Part shown: positions 54,330 to 62,740 of the stretch, piece by piece
How positions within the stretch are numbered: the first letter of the stretch is position 1
Layout of the letters: each line of letters opens with the position of its first letter
Assembly: GCF_003344535.1 (NCBI RefSeq)
Contig: NZ_QPKS01000008.1
Span: forward strand, 62,001 to 126,000
Direction of reading: 5' to 3'
Origin: Exiguobacterium flavidum
GTDB lineage: Bacteria; Bacillota; Bacilli; Exiguobacteriales; Exiguobacteriaceae
Length of the DNA stretch: 64,000 bases
Translations under genes and position numbers: made by a program
Notes under the pieces: model-generated
The model's database searches: none
What the model was told of the DNA's origin: nothing
Seen by the model: only the letters and a program-made list of their open reading frames with translations

Positions 54330-55022
54330 ATGACGAAAAATCGGTTCTACCTCGCGATCGCTATTTTCCTTGTCTCGGTCCTGCTCGTCCGCTTCGCCGC
54401 TGTCGAGCTGTATACCGCCTTCTTCTACGACCCGGCGAAGATGCCGCCGACCTACCGCAACATCACCAATAAGGTATCGGGCGGTGAGGAGATACCTGGA
54501 GCGAAAGGATCGGATAAGATTTTCGGTCCGGGTGAACGTGGAAACCCGTTATATTTCTTGATCGATTTCAGCGATTCCCCGGGTTCGAACGGGATGAGCG
54601 GATTCGGACGCTTCCCGTGGATTTTGTTGCTCGTGATCCCGGTCGCCTACTACCTGTTCCGGAGGTGGCGCAACCGCAAAAAACACAAGAAGCCGCAGGC
54701 TGGCGAAGAATGGACGGACGAATCGTTCGAGGTCCCGGCTGAATCAAGCGCGCCTCCGACGATCGAGGAAGCGGACACTAGGATCCGTCGCGCCGTCCAG
54801 CGGCTCCATATGTCACTTCCGGGCAGCCGCAAGAAGCTACCGGAAGAGACGCTGAGCGAGTGGTTCGAGCGGATCGGTTTCGCTTCCACCTCTCCGGTCT
54901 ATCACGCACACCGTTACGGTGAACTCAACGAGCACACGTTCAGCGAGTTCGAGATCGGACGCTTCGAGGCAGACGTCGATACGTATCTTTCCCACCACCC
55001 TAAAGGAGGAACCTACTCATGA
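54330..55022 (+). CDS. DUF4129-domain membrane protein
   Basis: The product has 230 residues. Two helices (FYLAIAIFLVSVLLVRFAAV and FPWILLLVIPVAYYLF) enclose an outside loop; a charged RRWRNRKKHKK stretch begins the cytoplasmic part. The last ~75 residues (RIRRAVQRLHMSLPGSRKKL, ETLSEWFERIGF, HTFSEFEIGRFEADVDTYL) match the DUF4129 pattern. It overlaps the MoxR gene by ATGA. DUF4129-MoxR-DUF58 sets often also include a transglutaminase, which is absent here. Confidence 0.75.
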   Translation: MTKNRFYLAIAIFLVSVLLVRFAAVELYTAFFYDPAKMPPTYRNITNKVSGGEEIPGAKGSDKIFGPGERGNPLYFLIDFSDSPGSNGMSGFGRFPWILLLVIPVAYYLFRRWRNRKKHKKPQAGEEWTDESFEVPAESSAPPTIEEADTRIRRAVQRLHMSLPGSRKKLPEETLSEWFERIGFASTSPVYHAHRYGELNEHTFSEFEIGRFEADVDTYLSHHPKGGTYS

Positions 55023-55945
55023 CCCTGCAAACCTTGATCGAAGACATCAACCGCGTCTACCTCGGAAAGCCGGAGGTCGTCGAACTTTGTTTGACCGCCC
55101 TGCTCGCGGACGGACACGTGCTGCTCGAGGACGTACCGGGCACCGGGAAGACGATGCTCGCCCGGACGCTCGCCGACAGCTTCCAGGGCGAGTTCTCACG
55201 CATCCAGTTCACGGCCGACTTGCTGCCGTCCGATATCATCGGATCCGACTTCTTCAACTTGAAGACGCAGGAGTTCGAGAACAAGCGGGGGCCGGTCTTC
55301 TCGAACATCATCCTGATCGACGAGATCAACCGCGCCGTGCCGCGGACGCAGTCCGCCCTGCTCGAAGCGATGGAGGAGCGTCAGGTGACGATCGGCGGGA
55401 TGACCTACCGCCTGCCGGTCCCGTTCTTCGTCATCGCGACGCAAAACCCGATCGAGTCGGCCGGGACGTTCCCGCTGCCGGACGCGCAGCTCGACCGCTT
55501 CATGCTCTGCATCAACACCGGCTACCCGGACGCGGACTTCGAGCTCCAGCTGCTGCGCGAGGTCGTCACGAAGACGCGCCGCGCGCTCGATTCGCACATC
55601 CCGTTCGAAGAGCTGCTCCAGCTGCGGGAGGCAGCCGCTGACGTCCACCTGTCGGACGACGTCCTCCGCTACATCGTCGACATCGCTTCTGCGTCGCGTT
55701 CGCACCGCCTCGTCGAGACCGGTGTCAGCCCGCGTGCGACGATCGCCCTCTCGAAGGCTGCGCAGAGCTATGCCTTCTTGAAGGGACGCCTGTACGTCAT
55801 CCCGGAGGACATCAAGCATCTCGCGCCGCACGTCCTCGCCCATCGCCTGACGCTGTCGATGGAAGGTGAGATCAAGACGACGAAGCGGGGCGTCCTCGCC
55901 GAGATCCTCGAGAACGTCACGGTCCCTGTCGAAGCAGGTATGTGA
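55019..55945 (+). CDS. MoxR-family AAA+ ATPase
   Basis: The product has 308 residues. Walker A is LEDVPGTGKTMLARTL and Walker B NIILIDEINRAVPRTQ; FFVIATQNPIESAGTFPLPD and AQLDRFMLCI are classic MoxR blocks, with sensor 2 near GVSPRATIALSKAA. It is thought to act as a chaperone that matures or activates a partner, here probably the DUF58 protein. It is coupled on both sides. Confidence 0.92.
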   Translation: MTLQTLIEDINRVYLGKPEVVELCLTALLADGHVLLEDVPGTGKTMLARTLADSFQGEFSRIQFTADLLPSDIIGSDFFNLKTQEFENKRGPVFSNIILIDEINRAVPRTQSALLEAMEERQVTIGGMTYRLPVPFFVIATQNPIESAGTFPLPDAQLDRFMLCINTGYPDADFELQLLREVVTKTRRALDSHIPFEELLQLREAAADVHLSDDVLRYIVDIASASRSHRLVETGVSPRATIALSKAAQSYAFLKGRLYVIPEDIKHLAPHVLAHRLTLSMEGEIKTTKRGVLAEILENVTVPVEAGM

Positions 55946-56994
55946 CGATGGACGTCGCAAGCAACGTCTCGCCGCTGATCCATCGCCGGGCGCTCCCGCT
56001 CCATGCCGTGCTGACGTTCACCCTGCTGTTCGTACCTGGCGCGACGCCCGGCGTTCTTCTGTTTGGCGCGTGTTTCGCCGCCGGTTTCCTGATCGAGCGG
56101 TACCGGCGCCAGCTCGAACGCGACGTCCGCCTGACGGTCAAACAGAACGATGATATCCTGTTCCGCGGCGAACGCAGCCCGTTCCTGCTCGAGATCGGGA
56201 ACGTCGAGGCGCTGAACGGGATGATGCGGAGCGCTTACGTCCGCATCAAGACGGACGACCGCTTCTCGGTCTATCATGAGCAGGAAAAGAAGACGCTCCA
56301 TGAATTCAAGGAACTGGCCCATCGGCTGCGCTTCGAGATCGAAGGGCACGAACGGGGTCCGGTCCGGCTTCCGGAGATCGCCCTCAGTCTCGACTTGCCG
56401 CTTCGGCTCGGCCAGCTCGTCCTGACATCGCCGGCAGACGCCGAGTGGACCGTCTATCCTTCGATCGACCGCGCGCAGGCGCAGGTCGTCAAGAACATCC
56501 TCGACCTCGGCGAGCGGAAGGTGCTTCATTCGCCGCTCAAGGACCGCTCGCTCCAGATTTCGTCCGCCCCGTACCGGAACGAGCCGTCACGGCAGATCGA
56601 CTGGTACGCGACGGCGAAGATGGCCTCCCTGCAGTCGAAGGTCTACCAGCCGAGCATGCAGGATACGTTCACGCTCGTCCTCGACCTGTCCTCTCCGTCC
56701 GGCATCGCCCTCCACCGTCAGTTCGAGACGCTGATCGAGAACACGGCGCTCGCCGCGCGGGAGCTGATCGCGAGCGACGGCAAGATCGAGGTGTTCATCA
56801 ACCGGCTCGACGAGAACGGACGCCTCACTCACCTGAAGATCAAGGACGGTCCGCGTCAGCTGAAGCGGCTGCTGATCCTGCTCGCCGACCTGTCGGAGAG
56901 CGATCTGTTCGTCGGGACGAGCCGCTTCTCGACGTACGTCGATCGGATGAAGCAGAAGCAGAGCCAGCGTGTCGACATCCGGGTGTTCAACTGA
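55942..56994 (+). CDS. DUF58-domain protein
   Basis: The product has 350 residues. Two N-terminal hydrophobic segments (LHAVLTFTLLFVPG, VLLFGACFAAGFLI) are followed by a beta domain and the DUF58 core: PYRNEPSRQIDWYATAKM and the vWA-like FTLVLDLSS, LADLSESDLFV. It starts at the GTG overlapping the MoxR stop (an ATG at 55948 is the alternative). Its last ~108 bp recur downstream at 58763, after an inserted toxin-antitoxin pair, so the present 3' end may have come with the insertion. Confidence 0.85.
   Translation: MTMDVASNVSPLIHRRALPLHAVLTFTLLFVPGATPGVLLFGACFAAGFLIERYRRQLERDVRLTVKQNDDILFRGERSPFLLEIGNVEALNGMMRSAYVRIKTDDRFSVYHEQEKKTLHEFKELAHRLRFEIEGHERGPVRLPEIALSLDLPLRLGQLVLTSPADAEWTVYPSIDRAQAQVVKNILDLGERKVLHSPLKDRSLQISSAPYRNEPSRQIDWYATAKMASLQSKVYQPSMQDTFTLVLDLSSPSGIALHRQFETLIENTALAARELIASDGKIEVFINRLDENGRLTHLKIKDGPRQLKRLLILLADLSESDLFVGTSRFSTYVDRMKQKQSQRVDIRVFN
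56881..56988 (+). repeat. Direct repeat, copy 1 (3' end of the DUF58 gene)
   Basis: By eye, 100 of 108 bases match copy 2 at 58763-58870, with no gaps. The last 86 or so bases differ at only two positions. Both copies are in the same orientation and encode the same frame up to RVDIRVF. Confidence 0.92.
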
Positions 56995-57005
56995 ATCCCA
57001 TCTGA

Positions 57006-57046
57006 AAAGGGAGGACGGTGCGTGCATGCACACCGTTCTCCCTTTC
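57006..57046 (+). terminator. Terminator after the DUF58 gene
   Basis: GGGAGGACGGTG and CACCGTTCTCCC (one G-T pair) with a 10-base loop and a TTTCTC tail. Confidence 0.8.
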
Positions 57047-57092
57047 TCATTCCGCATGCCCCGAGTTCATCTCCCGGAAGATCCAATCAACA

Positions 57093-57135
57093 AGTGTCAC
57101 ATTTTTTGATAATATAAAAACAAAAATGTTACACT
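57093..57135 (+). promoter_or_regulatory. Promoter and inverted-repeat operator of the AbiE pair
   Basis: AGTGTCACATTTTT (57093-57106) and AAAAATGTTACACT (57122-57135) form a 14-bp inverted repeat with one mismatch. A -35 TTGATA (57106-57111) and -10 TACACT (57130-57135), 18 bp apart, are covered by it. AbiEi antitoxins of known systems repress their own promoter by binding inverted repeats, so this is the probable operator. Confidence 0.75.
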
Positions 57136-57156
57136 AGGGTGAGGAGGTGAATCGTC

Positions 57157-57795
57157 ATGAATGCTCTCTATGAATACATTGCGCAACACTACAAGCCGAA
57201 CGAGCCGATCTTCACGAAAGAATTGAAAAGTGCTGTAGAAATGAGCGATGCCAACTTCCGCCAGACGATCAAGCGCCTGTCCGACAAAGGGCTGCTCATG
57301 AAGGTTCGTAAAGGCATCTACTTTCTGCCGAACAAAAAATCCATATTGAAGAAACCGATTCTCGACGTAAGAGAAATCGTAAATCGACAGTACATGAAGC
57401 AAGAGGAGGAAATCGTCGGTTACGATACAGGAACGAACTTCGCTAACAGTCTGGGATTGACGACTCAAACAGCAAGCGTCCCTACTGTCGTGACCAACAA
57501 TACATCCTCTCTGCAACGAAAAGTCACCCTTTACGATAAGAAAATCATTATCAAGAAGCCTCGCGTACCGGTGAACAGACGGAATTACCGCTTACTCCAA
57601 GTACTCGATCTTTTGAATGATTTTGATCGCATCAGCGAGGAAACCCTTGACCAGGCCCGTGCAAGAATCGTCGATTACCTCCGCCAAGGAGAGATAGACA
57701 AAGAGGAAATCGAACGTTCCTTGCGTTCCTATCCTGCCAAAACCCAAGTCAAATTTTATGCGTCAGGAGTATACAATGAACTTACACATGGATGA
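57157..57795 (+). CDS. AbiEi-like antitoxin / transcriptional repressor (type IV TA)
   Basis: The product has 212 residues. The N-terminal winged helix reads PIFTKELKSAVEMSDANFRQ then TIKRLSDKGLLMKVRKGIYF, the pattern of AbiEi and DUF6088 proteins. The C-terminal part is a mixed alpha-beta domain with KKIIIKKPRVPVNRRNYRL. The start has a perfect GAGGAGGTGA. Its end overlaps the toxin gene by 20 bp. Base use is clearly more AT-rich than in the flanking operon, which suggests transfer. Confidence 0.8.
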   Translation: MNALYEYIAQHYKPNEPIFTKELKSAVEMSDANFRQTIKRLSDKGLLMKVRKGIYFLPNKKSILKKPILDVREIVNRQYMKQEEEIVGYDTGTNFANSLGLTTQTASVPTVVTNNTSSLQRKVTLYDKKIIIKKPRVPVNRRNYRLLQVLDLLNDFDRISEETLDQARARIVDYLRQGEIDKEEIERSLRSYPAKTQVKFYASGVYNELTHG

Positions 57796-58744
57796 GGATG
57801 CCTTTAAGGAAATCATCAACGCAACGGCCGCCAAGATGAGCTTAGAAGCCTTCCAAGTGGAGAAGGACTATTATGTCTCTCTCTTATTACAAAAATTATC
57901 CGAAATGGCGCCCGATATCGTCTTCAAGGGCGGAACCTCTCTGTCGAAATGTTACGATGTCATCGACCGTTTCTCTGAAGATATCGACCTCACCTTGAGA
58001 ATCGACGGACCGATCGGGAACGCAGCGAAGAAACAACTGAAGCGTGATGTACTGCAAGCGATCGAGACGGTAGGATTCGAGTACTTGAATGACAAGAGAG
58101 TTCCTCCGTTAGAAACACGCTCGAGGCGTGACTTCAATGAGTATCTCGCGGGATTCAAGCAACTGTTCTCGGGAGGCACCTTCATGATGCAGCACATCAA
58201 GGTCGAGACGAACGTGACCTATCGCGCCTTCCCTTGCGAATCGCTTGCCGTCAGCAATTACATCACGAAGTTCCTGCAGCTCGAGGAGGAGCATGACTTA
58301 ATCGAACAGTACGAGCTTATTCCGTTCACGATGCAAGTACAGACAATCGACCGCACTTTTCTCGACAAGCTATTTGCAATATGCGACTACTACGAGGACG
58401 GAGTAAGCCATCGTTACTCGCGACATATCTATGACATCCACATGATTTGGAGCAAAGGATTCGTCAAGAGGGATGCGCTCAAGGAGCTGATTCCTCACAT
58501 CATCGCAGATCGACAATCAGGTCCGAAGACATATTCCTCTCGAGAGGGTTATCCCTTGTTGGACCGACTCAATCGAATCATCGACGAGGACTTTTACAAA
58601 AAGGACTTCGAGACGAATACGCTGGAGTTCCTCTCTCGTGAAACCGTCTATGAAGAAGCGATCCGCTCGCTGAATGAAATCATCACCAGTGATTTCTTGC
58701 CTAAGACCATCGACACGAGCCGAGAGAGCGATCCTAATCGATAG
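57776..58744 (+). CDS. AbiEii/AbiGii-family nucleotidyltransferase toxin
   Basis: The product has 322 residues. The nucleotidyltransferase core is VFKGGTSLSKCYDVIDRF then SEDIDLTL, matching GG-T/S-x-L-x-K and S-x-D-I-D-L of AbiEii. Further conserved segments are AFQVEKDYYVSLLLQKL near the start and DRTFLDKLFAICDYYEDG with RYSRHIYDIHMIW. Known members transfer nucleotides onto tRNA or other targets and stop growth on phage attack. The ATG at 57776 lies after CAGGAG, inside the antitoxin gene, so the two are coupled. Confidence 0.85.
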   Translation: MNLHMDEDAFKEIINATAAKMSLEAFQVEKDYYVSLLLQKLSEMAPDIVFKGGTSLSKCYDVIDRFSEDIDLTLRIDGPIGNAAKKQLKRDVLQAIETVGFEYLNDKRVPPLETRSRRDFNEYLAGFKQLFSGGTFMMQHIKVETNVTYRAFPCESLAVSNYITKFLQLEEEHDLIEQYELIPFTMQVQTIDRTFLDKLFAICDYYEDGVSHRYSRHIYDIHMIWSKGFVKRDALKELIPHIIADRQSGPKTYSSREGYPLLDRLNRIIDEDFYKKDFETNTLEFLSRETVYEEAIRSLNEIITSDFLPKTIDTSRESDPNR

Positions 58745-58890
58745 AGGACGGTCGTCCTGCTGCTCGCCGATCCACCTGAGAGCGTTCTGTTCGTCGGGAC
58801 GAGCCGTTTCTCGACGTACGTCGACCGGATGAAGCAGAAGCAGAGCCAGCGTGTCGACATCCGGGTGTTCGAGGAACGCTCCGCTTGAAT
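58745..58890 (+). pseudogene. Orphan 3' end of a DUF58 gene
   Basis: After the toxin stop, the frame reads LLADPPESVLFVGTSRFST then YVDRMKQKQSQRVDIRVFEERSA and a stop at 58886-58888. It matches the C-terminus of the intact DUF58 protein except for a different last few residues (EERSA where the intact gene has N). There is no start or upstream part. A small deletion relative to the intact gene is seen just before 58763. Confidence 0.85.
58763..58870 (+). repeat. Direct repeat, copy 2
   Basis: The partner of 56881-56988. Together they bracket the AbiE pair and its terminator and promoter, about 1.8 kb. Confidence 0.92.
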
Positions 58891-58900
58891 CCTATAACAC

Positions 58901-58944
58901 AAGACAACCGGCAAGGGTCATCTTTGACCTTTGCCGGTTGTCTT
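58901..58944. terminator. Bidirectional terminator
   Basis: AAGACAACCGGCAAGGGTCA and TGACCTTTGCCGGTTGTCTT, 19 of 20 pairs, with a 4-base loop, lie between the orphan DUF58 end and the convergent oxidase gene. Confidence 0.85.
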
Positions 58945-58969
58945 GTATCGACTCACCTTTCTCCAGTGT

Positions 58970-60484
58970 TCATGGCGTCACTTTCAATTGCCCCATCATA
59001 CCGTTCTCCTCATGCTCAAGATTGTGACAGTGATACATGAACGTCCCTTCCTCATTGAACTCGATCGCGATTTTCACTCGTTCTCCCGGAGTGACGGCGA
59101 CGGTATCCTTCCAGCCTTTCTCATTGGCTGAAGGCACCTTTCCGTCGCGCTCGAGAATGCGGAACTGGACACCATGGATATGGAACGGATGGGTCATGCC
59201 ACCCATCATGTCTTTTTCATTGTAAATCTCCCATACCTCCGTCACGCCCCTCTTCACTTCGATATCGATTCGGTCCGGGTCGAACCGTTTTCCGTCGATC
59301 GTCACCATGTTGCCCATTCCGAACAGTGTCAATCGACGGTCGACTTCCGATGATTTTCGGTTCAAGGACGATTTCTCCTTGAGACCCTCCAGATCCGCCG
59401 CGCTTTTTTCAAGCCCTTTGATGACGAACGTATTCACGGGAATGCCGTTCGCCTGCAACTCGATTTCATCCCCCACTTCGTTTTTCGAGAAATCGATGAG
59501 GATTTCGGCCCGCTCGCCTGGAGAAAGCGCTACGCGGTCCAAGCTGACAGGTTCCTCAAGAAGACCGCCGTCACTCGCAATTTGCGTGAACGTCTCTCCT
59601 CCCGACAAGGAGAATTCGAAGTTCCGGGCATTCGATCCATTGACTAGACGCACCCGCATGAGACTTCTTTCCACATCGAACTCGGTGTTGATCGCGCCGT
59701 TTGCGATCAACGTATCACCGACTGTCCCGTCGGCGTTCATGGAATTATCGTAATTGAGTGTCCCGTCTCTTTCAAAAAGGCGATCCTGTACGATGATCGG
59801 GATGTCATCGACCCCGTACTCATGCGGAAGATCGATCTCGCTGCCCTCTTCCGTCACATAGAGCAGACCCGCAAGACCTTGATAGACTTGCTTGGCCGTC
59901 GATCCCATCGGATGGGGATGGAACCAGAGCGTAGCCGCCTCCTGCTCGATATCAAGACGAACCCGTCTTTGCTCCCCCTGCTTCACCGGCTGGTGCGGCC
60001 CTCCGTCCTCTTTGCTTGGAATCTTGAGCCCGTGCCAATGGAATGTCGTCGGTTCAGCTAAGCGATTGACCGTATCGATGTAGACGGTCTTCCCTTTTGG
60101 CAACTTGATCATCGGTCCGAGCAAGTTGCCGTTGTATCCGAGTGTCGGGGTGCGTTTCCCGTTCGCGAAAAACTGTGTCTCTCCCTGTTCAGCCCGCACC
60201 GTATAATAGACGGCGCCTTCCGTCTCCCGGTCCGGCTTGAGTTCCGGTGGGATCGGCAACGGTTTCGGCGGTTCGCTCGACGTGGCAAGATCGATGTTCG
60301 CCCCGTGTCTCATCATTCCGTTGCCGCCATTCCCATGCATGTTCCCCATACCGTTCATGTTTCCAGTCGAATTGTCGCCCATCATGAAGCGGTGATTCAG
60401 GTTCGTGCCAAACAACAAGATCAGGATGAGCAATATCCCGACCGTAAAACCGCCCAGTATATACCATTTGATTTTGCTTTCCAT
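58970..60484 (-). CDS. Multicopper oxidase (cuprous oxidase type)
   Basis: The product has 504 residues. It is anchored by one N-terminal helix (WYILGGFTVGILLILILLFG), followed by a Met/His/Gly-rich segment (MNGMGNMHGNGGNGMMRHG) that could bind copper. All four copper motifs are present: TFHWHGL, WFHPHPMG, HPFHIHGVQF and YHCHNLEHEENGMM, the last giving the type 1 Cys and axial Met. The likely role is oxidation of toxic Cu(I) outside the membrane. It is divergent from the CopB ATPase and probably shares its copper response. Confidence 0.9.
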   Translation of the reverse strand: MESKIKWYILGGFTVGILLILILLFGTNLNHRFMMGDNSTGNMNGMGNMHGNGGNGMMRHGANIDLATSSEPPKPLPIPPELKPDRETEGAVYYTVRAEQGETQFFANGKRTPTLGYNGNLLGPMIKLPKGKTVYIDTVNRLAEPTTFHWHGLKIPSKEDGGPHQPVKQGEQRRVRLDIEQEAATLWFHPHPMGSTAKQVYQGLAGLLYVTEEGSEIDLPHEYGVDDIPIIVQDRLFERDGTLNYDNSMNADGTVGDTLIANGAINTEFDVERSLMRVRLVNGSNARNFEFSLSGGETFTQIASDGGLLEEPVSLDRVALSPGERAEILIDFSKNEVGDEIELQANGIPVNTFVIKGLEKSAADLEGLKEKSSLNRKSSEVDRRLTLFGMGNMVTIDGKRFDPDRIDIEVKRGVTEVWEIYNEKDMMGGMTHPFHIHGVQFRILERDGKVPSANEKGWKDTVAVTPGERVKIAIEFNEEGTFMYHCHNLEHEENGMMGQLKVTP

Positions 60485-60601
60485 TTCCGTCCACTCCTTC
60501 GTACGCTATGCCCCTCTTACCTTGTTTATACCTGACGAATGTGAAAACTTTGTCAAAAGTTCAGTTACTTTCGAAATGAAGTCGAATTTCCTGATTCCCC
60601 G

Positions 60602-60630
60602 TTTCCATATACACCATACGGGTATATGGT
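60602..60630 (+). promoter_or_regulatory. Promoter with CsoR-like copper operator
   Basis: A -35 TTTCCA (60602-60607) and -10 TATGGT (60625-60630) are 17 bp apart. Between them lies ATACACCATACGGGTAT (60609-60625), close to the ATACCC-N-GGGTAT pattern bound by CsoR repressors. No csoR gene is in the window. CCATATAC and GTATATGG extend the symmetry. Confidence 0.6.
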
Positions 60631-60649
60631 ATGCATAGGAGGGATGAAC

Positions 60650-62668
60650 ATGAAACACGAACATGAGCATCATTCGACATCGCACGAGGCACATGACGAT
60701 CATCATCAGGAAGATGGACACGGCAATCATCACGAAGGTATGATCGCGGATTTCAAGAGAAGGTTTTTCGTCTCGCTTGGCCTGACCCTGCCCATCCTGC
60801 TTCTGTCCGACATGATCCAGGAATGGGCCGGATTCGACCTTTCGTTCGCCTACGATCAGGAAACATTGTTCATCCTTGCGACGGTCGTCTACCTGTACGG
60901 GGGCTGGCCATTCCTAAAAGGCAGCATCGACGAGTGGCGGGAACGGAATCCCGGCATGATGATGTTGATCGGACTCGCGATCAGCGTGGCATACTTCTAC
61001 AGTGTCGCCATCGTCTTCGGTTATGGCGACGGACACGATTTCTTTTGGGAGCTTGCGACATTGATCGTCATCATGCTGCTCGGACACTGGATCGAGATGC
61101 GTTCCATCATGGGGGCCTCGAACGCGCTCCAGGAACTCGTGCGCCTGCTGCCGAGTGTTGCACACCGCCTCACCGGAGAAAAATCAGAGGACGTCCCGGT
61201 CTCAGCGCTCCGAAAAGGTGATCTAATCCTCGTCAAACCGGGCGAGCAGGTCCCTGTCGACGGAACGATTCTCAAGGGACATACGACGGTCGATGAATCG
61301 ATGCTGACAGGCGAATCGTTGCCTGTCGAAAAAGAGACAGGCAATCTGGTCATTGCAGGGTCAATCAATCAGGAGGGCAGCATGACGATCGAGACGACAG
61401 GTACCGGGGAAAGCACCTATCTGTCGAAAGTCATCGAATTGGTCAGTGAAGCCCAGGAATCGAAATCGCGCACCCAGAACCTCGCGAACCGTGCGGCGAA
61501 ATTGCTCTTCTTCGTCGCGGTCGGCGCCGGTGTATTGACGTTCGCGATTTGGCTGTTGCTCGGCTATCCGGTCAGTATGGCTGTCGAACGGATGGTGACG
61601 GTCATGGTCATCTCATGTCCTCATGCACTCGGTCTCGCCTCGCCCCTCGTCGTCGCCGTCTCGACCGCCCTGTCTGCCAAACGGGGACTGCTCATCCGGA
61701 ACCGGACCCAGTTCGAAGAGGCGCGCCAGCTCGATGCGATCATTTTCGACAAGACAGGAACGCTGACACAAGGAGACTTCGGCGTGACCGACTTGAAACC
61801 ACAAGCCCCCTATACAGAGGAAGAATTGTTGCGCCTCGCAGCCGGCGTCGAGATGGCTTCCCAGCACCCGCTCGCCAGAGGAATTTTGCAGGCCGCTGAA
61901 GAACGGAGGCTGGCGTTCGATCCGGTCGACAGCTTTGAATCGATCACCGGTGTCGGGCTGCAAGGACGAATCGATGATGCGCTCGTCCAGGTCGTCAGTC
62001 CGCGTCATGTGCGGCAACAGGACATCCTGATCGAAGAAGAGGCGTTCGAGCAACTCTCGGCATCGGGCAAGACGGTCGTGTTCGTCTTGCGTGACGGAGT
62101 GCTCGTCGGCATGATCGCCTTGGCCGACATGGTCCGGGAGGAAGCGAAGGATACCGTACAAGCGCTCAAAGAACGCGGCGTCCGCTCGATCATGCTGACG
62201 GGTGACAACAGGAAAGTCGCCCACTGGGTAGCCGATCAGCTCGGGATCGAAGAAGTTTACGCGGAGGTGCTTCCGGACGACAAATCGCGCCAAGTGAAGA
62301 AGATTCAAGCGGAGGGACGTAAAGTCGGGATGGTCGGTGACGGAATCAATGACGCTCCGGCTCTCGCTCAGGCGGACGTAGGTATCGCCATCGGCAGCGG
62401 TACCGACATCGCAGTAGAGACGGCCGACATCGTCCTCGTCCGAAGCAACCCGGGCGACGTCCTCTCGGTGCTTGACTTGTCGCGCAACACCTACAACAAG
62501 ATGATCCAGAATCTGTGGTGGGCAGCAGGATACAACATCGTCGCCTTGCCGCTCGCAGCGGGAGTGCTGGCTCCGGTCGGCATCCTGCTCTCCCCGGCGA
62601 TCGGAGCGGTCCTGATGAGCCTGAGCACGGTCATCGTCGCCCTCAACGCGAGGACGCTGCGCATCTGA
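60650..62668 (+). CDS. CopB-type copper-exporting P1B ATPase
   Basis: The product has 672 residues. The N-terminus is His-rich (KHEHEHHSTSHEAHDDHH) instead of a CXXC domain. The metal motif in the membrane is CPH (VISCPHALGLASPLV), which marks the CopB or P1B-3 group. Other motifs are LTGESLPVEKETG, DKTGTLTQG, HPLARGIL, LTGDNRKVAHWVA and GDGINDAPALAQADV. It should export copper (or silver) ions. The ATG at 60650 follows GGAGGG by 6 bases; earlier starts are less likely. Confidence 0.9.
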   Translation: MKHEHEHHSTSHEAHDDHHQEDGHGNHHEGMIADFKRRFFVSLGLTLPILLLSDMIQEWAGFDLSFAYDQETLFILATVVYLYGGWPFLKGSIDEWRERNPGMMMLIGLAISVAYFYSVAIVFGYGDGHDFFWELATLIVIMLLGHWIEMRSIMGASNALQELVRLLPSVAHRLTGEKSEDVPVSALRKGDLILVKPGEQVPVDGTILKGHTTVDESMLTGESLPVEKETGNLVIAGSINQEGSMTIETTGTGESTYLSKVIELVSEAQESKSRTQNLANRAAKLLFFVAVGAGVLTFAIWLLLGYPVSMAVERMVTVMVISCPHALGLASPLVVAVSTALSAKRGLLIRNRTQFEEARQLDAIIFDKTGTLTQGDFGVTDLKPQAPYTEEELLRLAAGVEMASQHPLARGILQAAEERRLAFDPVDSFESITGVGLQGRIDDALVQVVSPRHVRQQDILIEEEAFEQLSASGKTVVFVLRDGVLVGMIALADMVREEAKDTVQALKERGVRSIMLTGDNRKVAHWVADQLGIEEVYAEVLPDDKSRQVKKIQAEGRKVGMVGDGINDAPALAQADVGIAIGSGTDIAVETADIVLVRSNPGDVLSVLDLSRNTYNKMIQNLWWAAGYNIVALPLAAGVLAPVGILLSPAIGAVLMSLSTVIVALNARTLRI

Positions 62669-62740
62669 TTCCGCTTTTTCACAAATCTTTCATCTCTGTC
62701 TCTTACACTGAGAAAGATGCAGAAGATGGAGGGATCTGGA

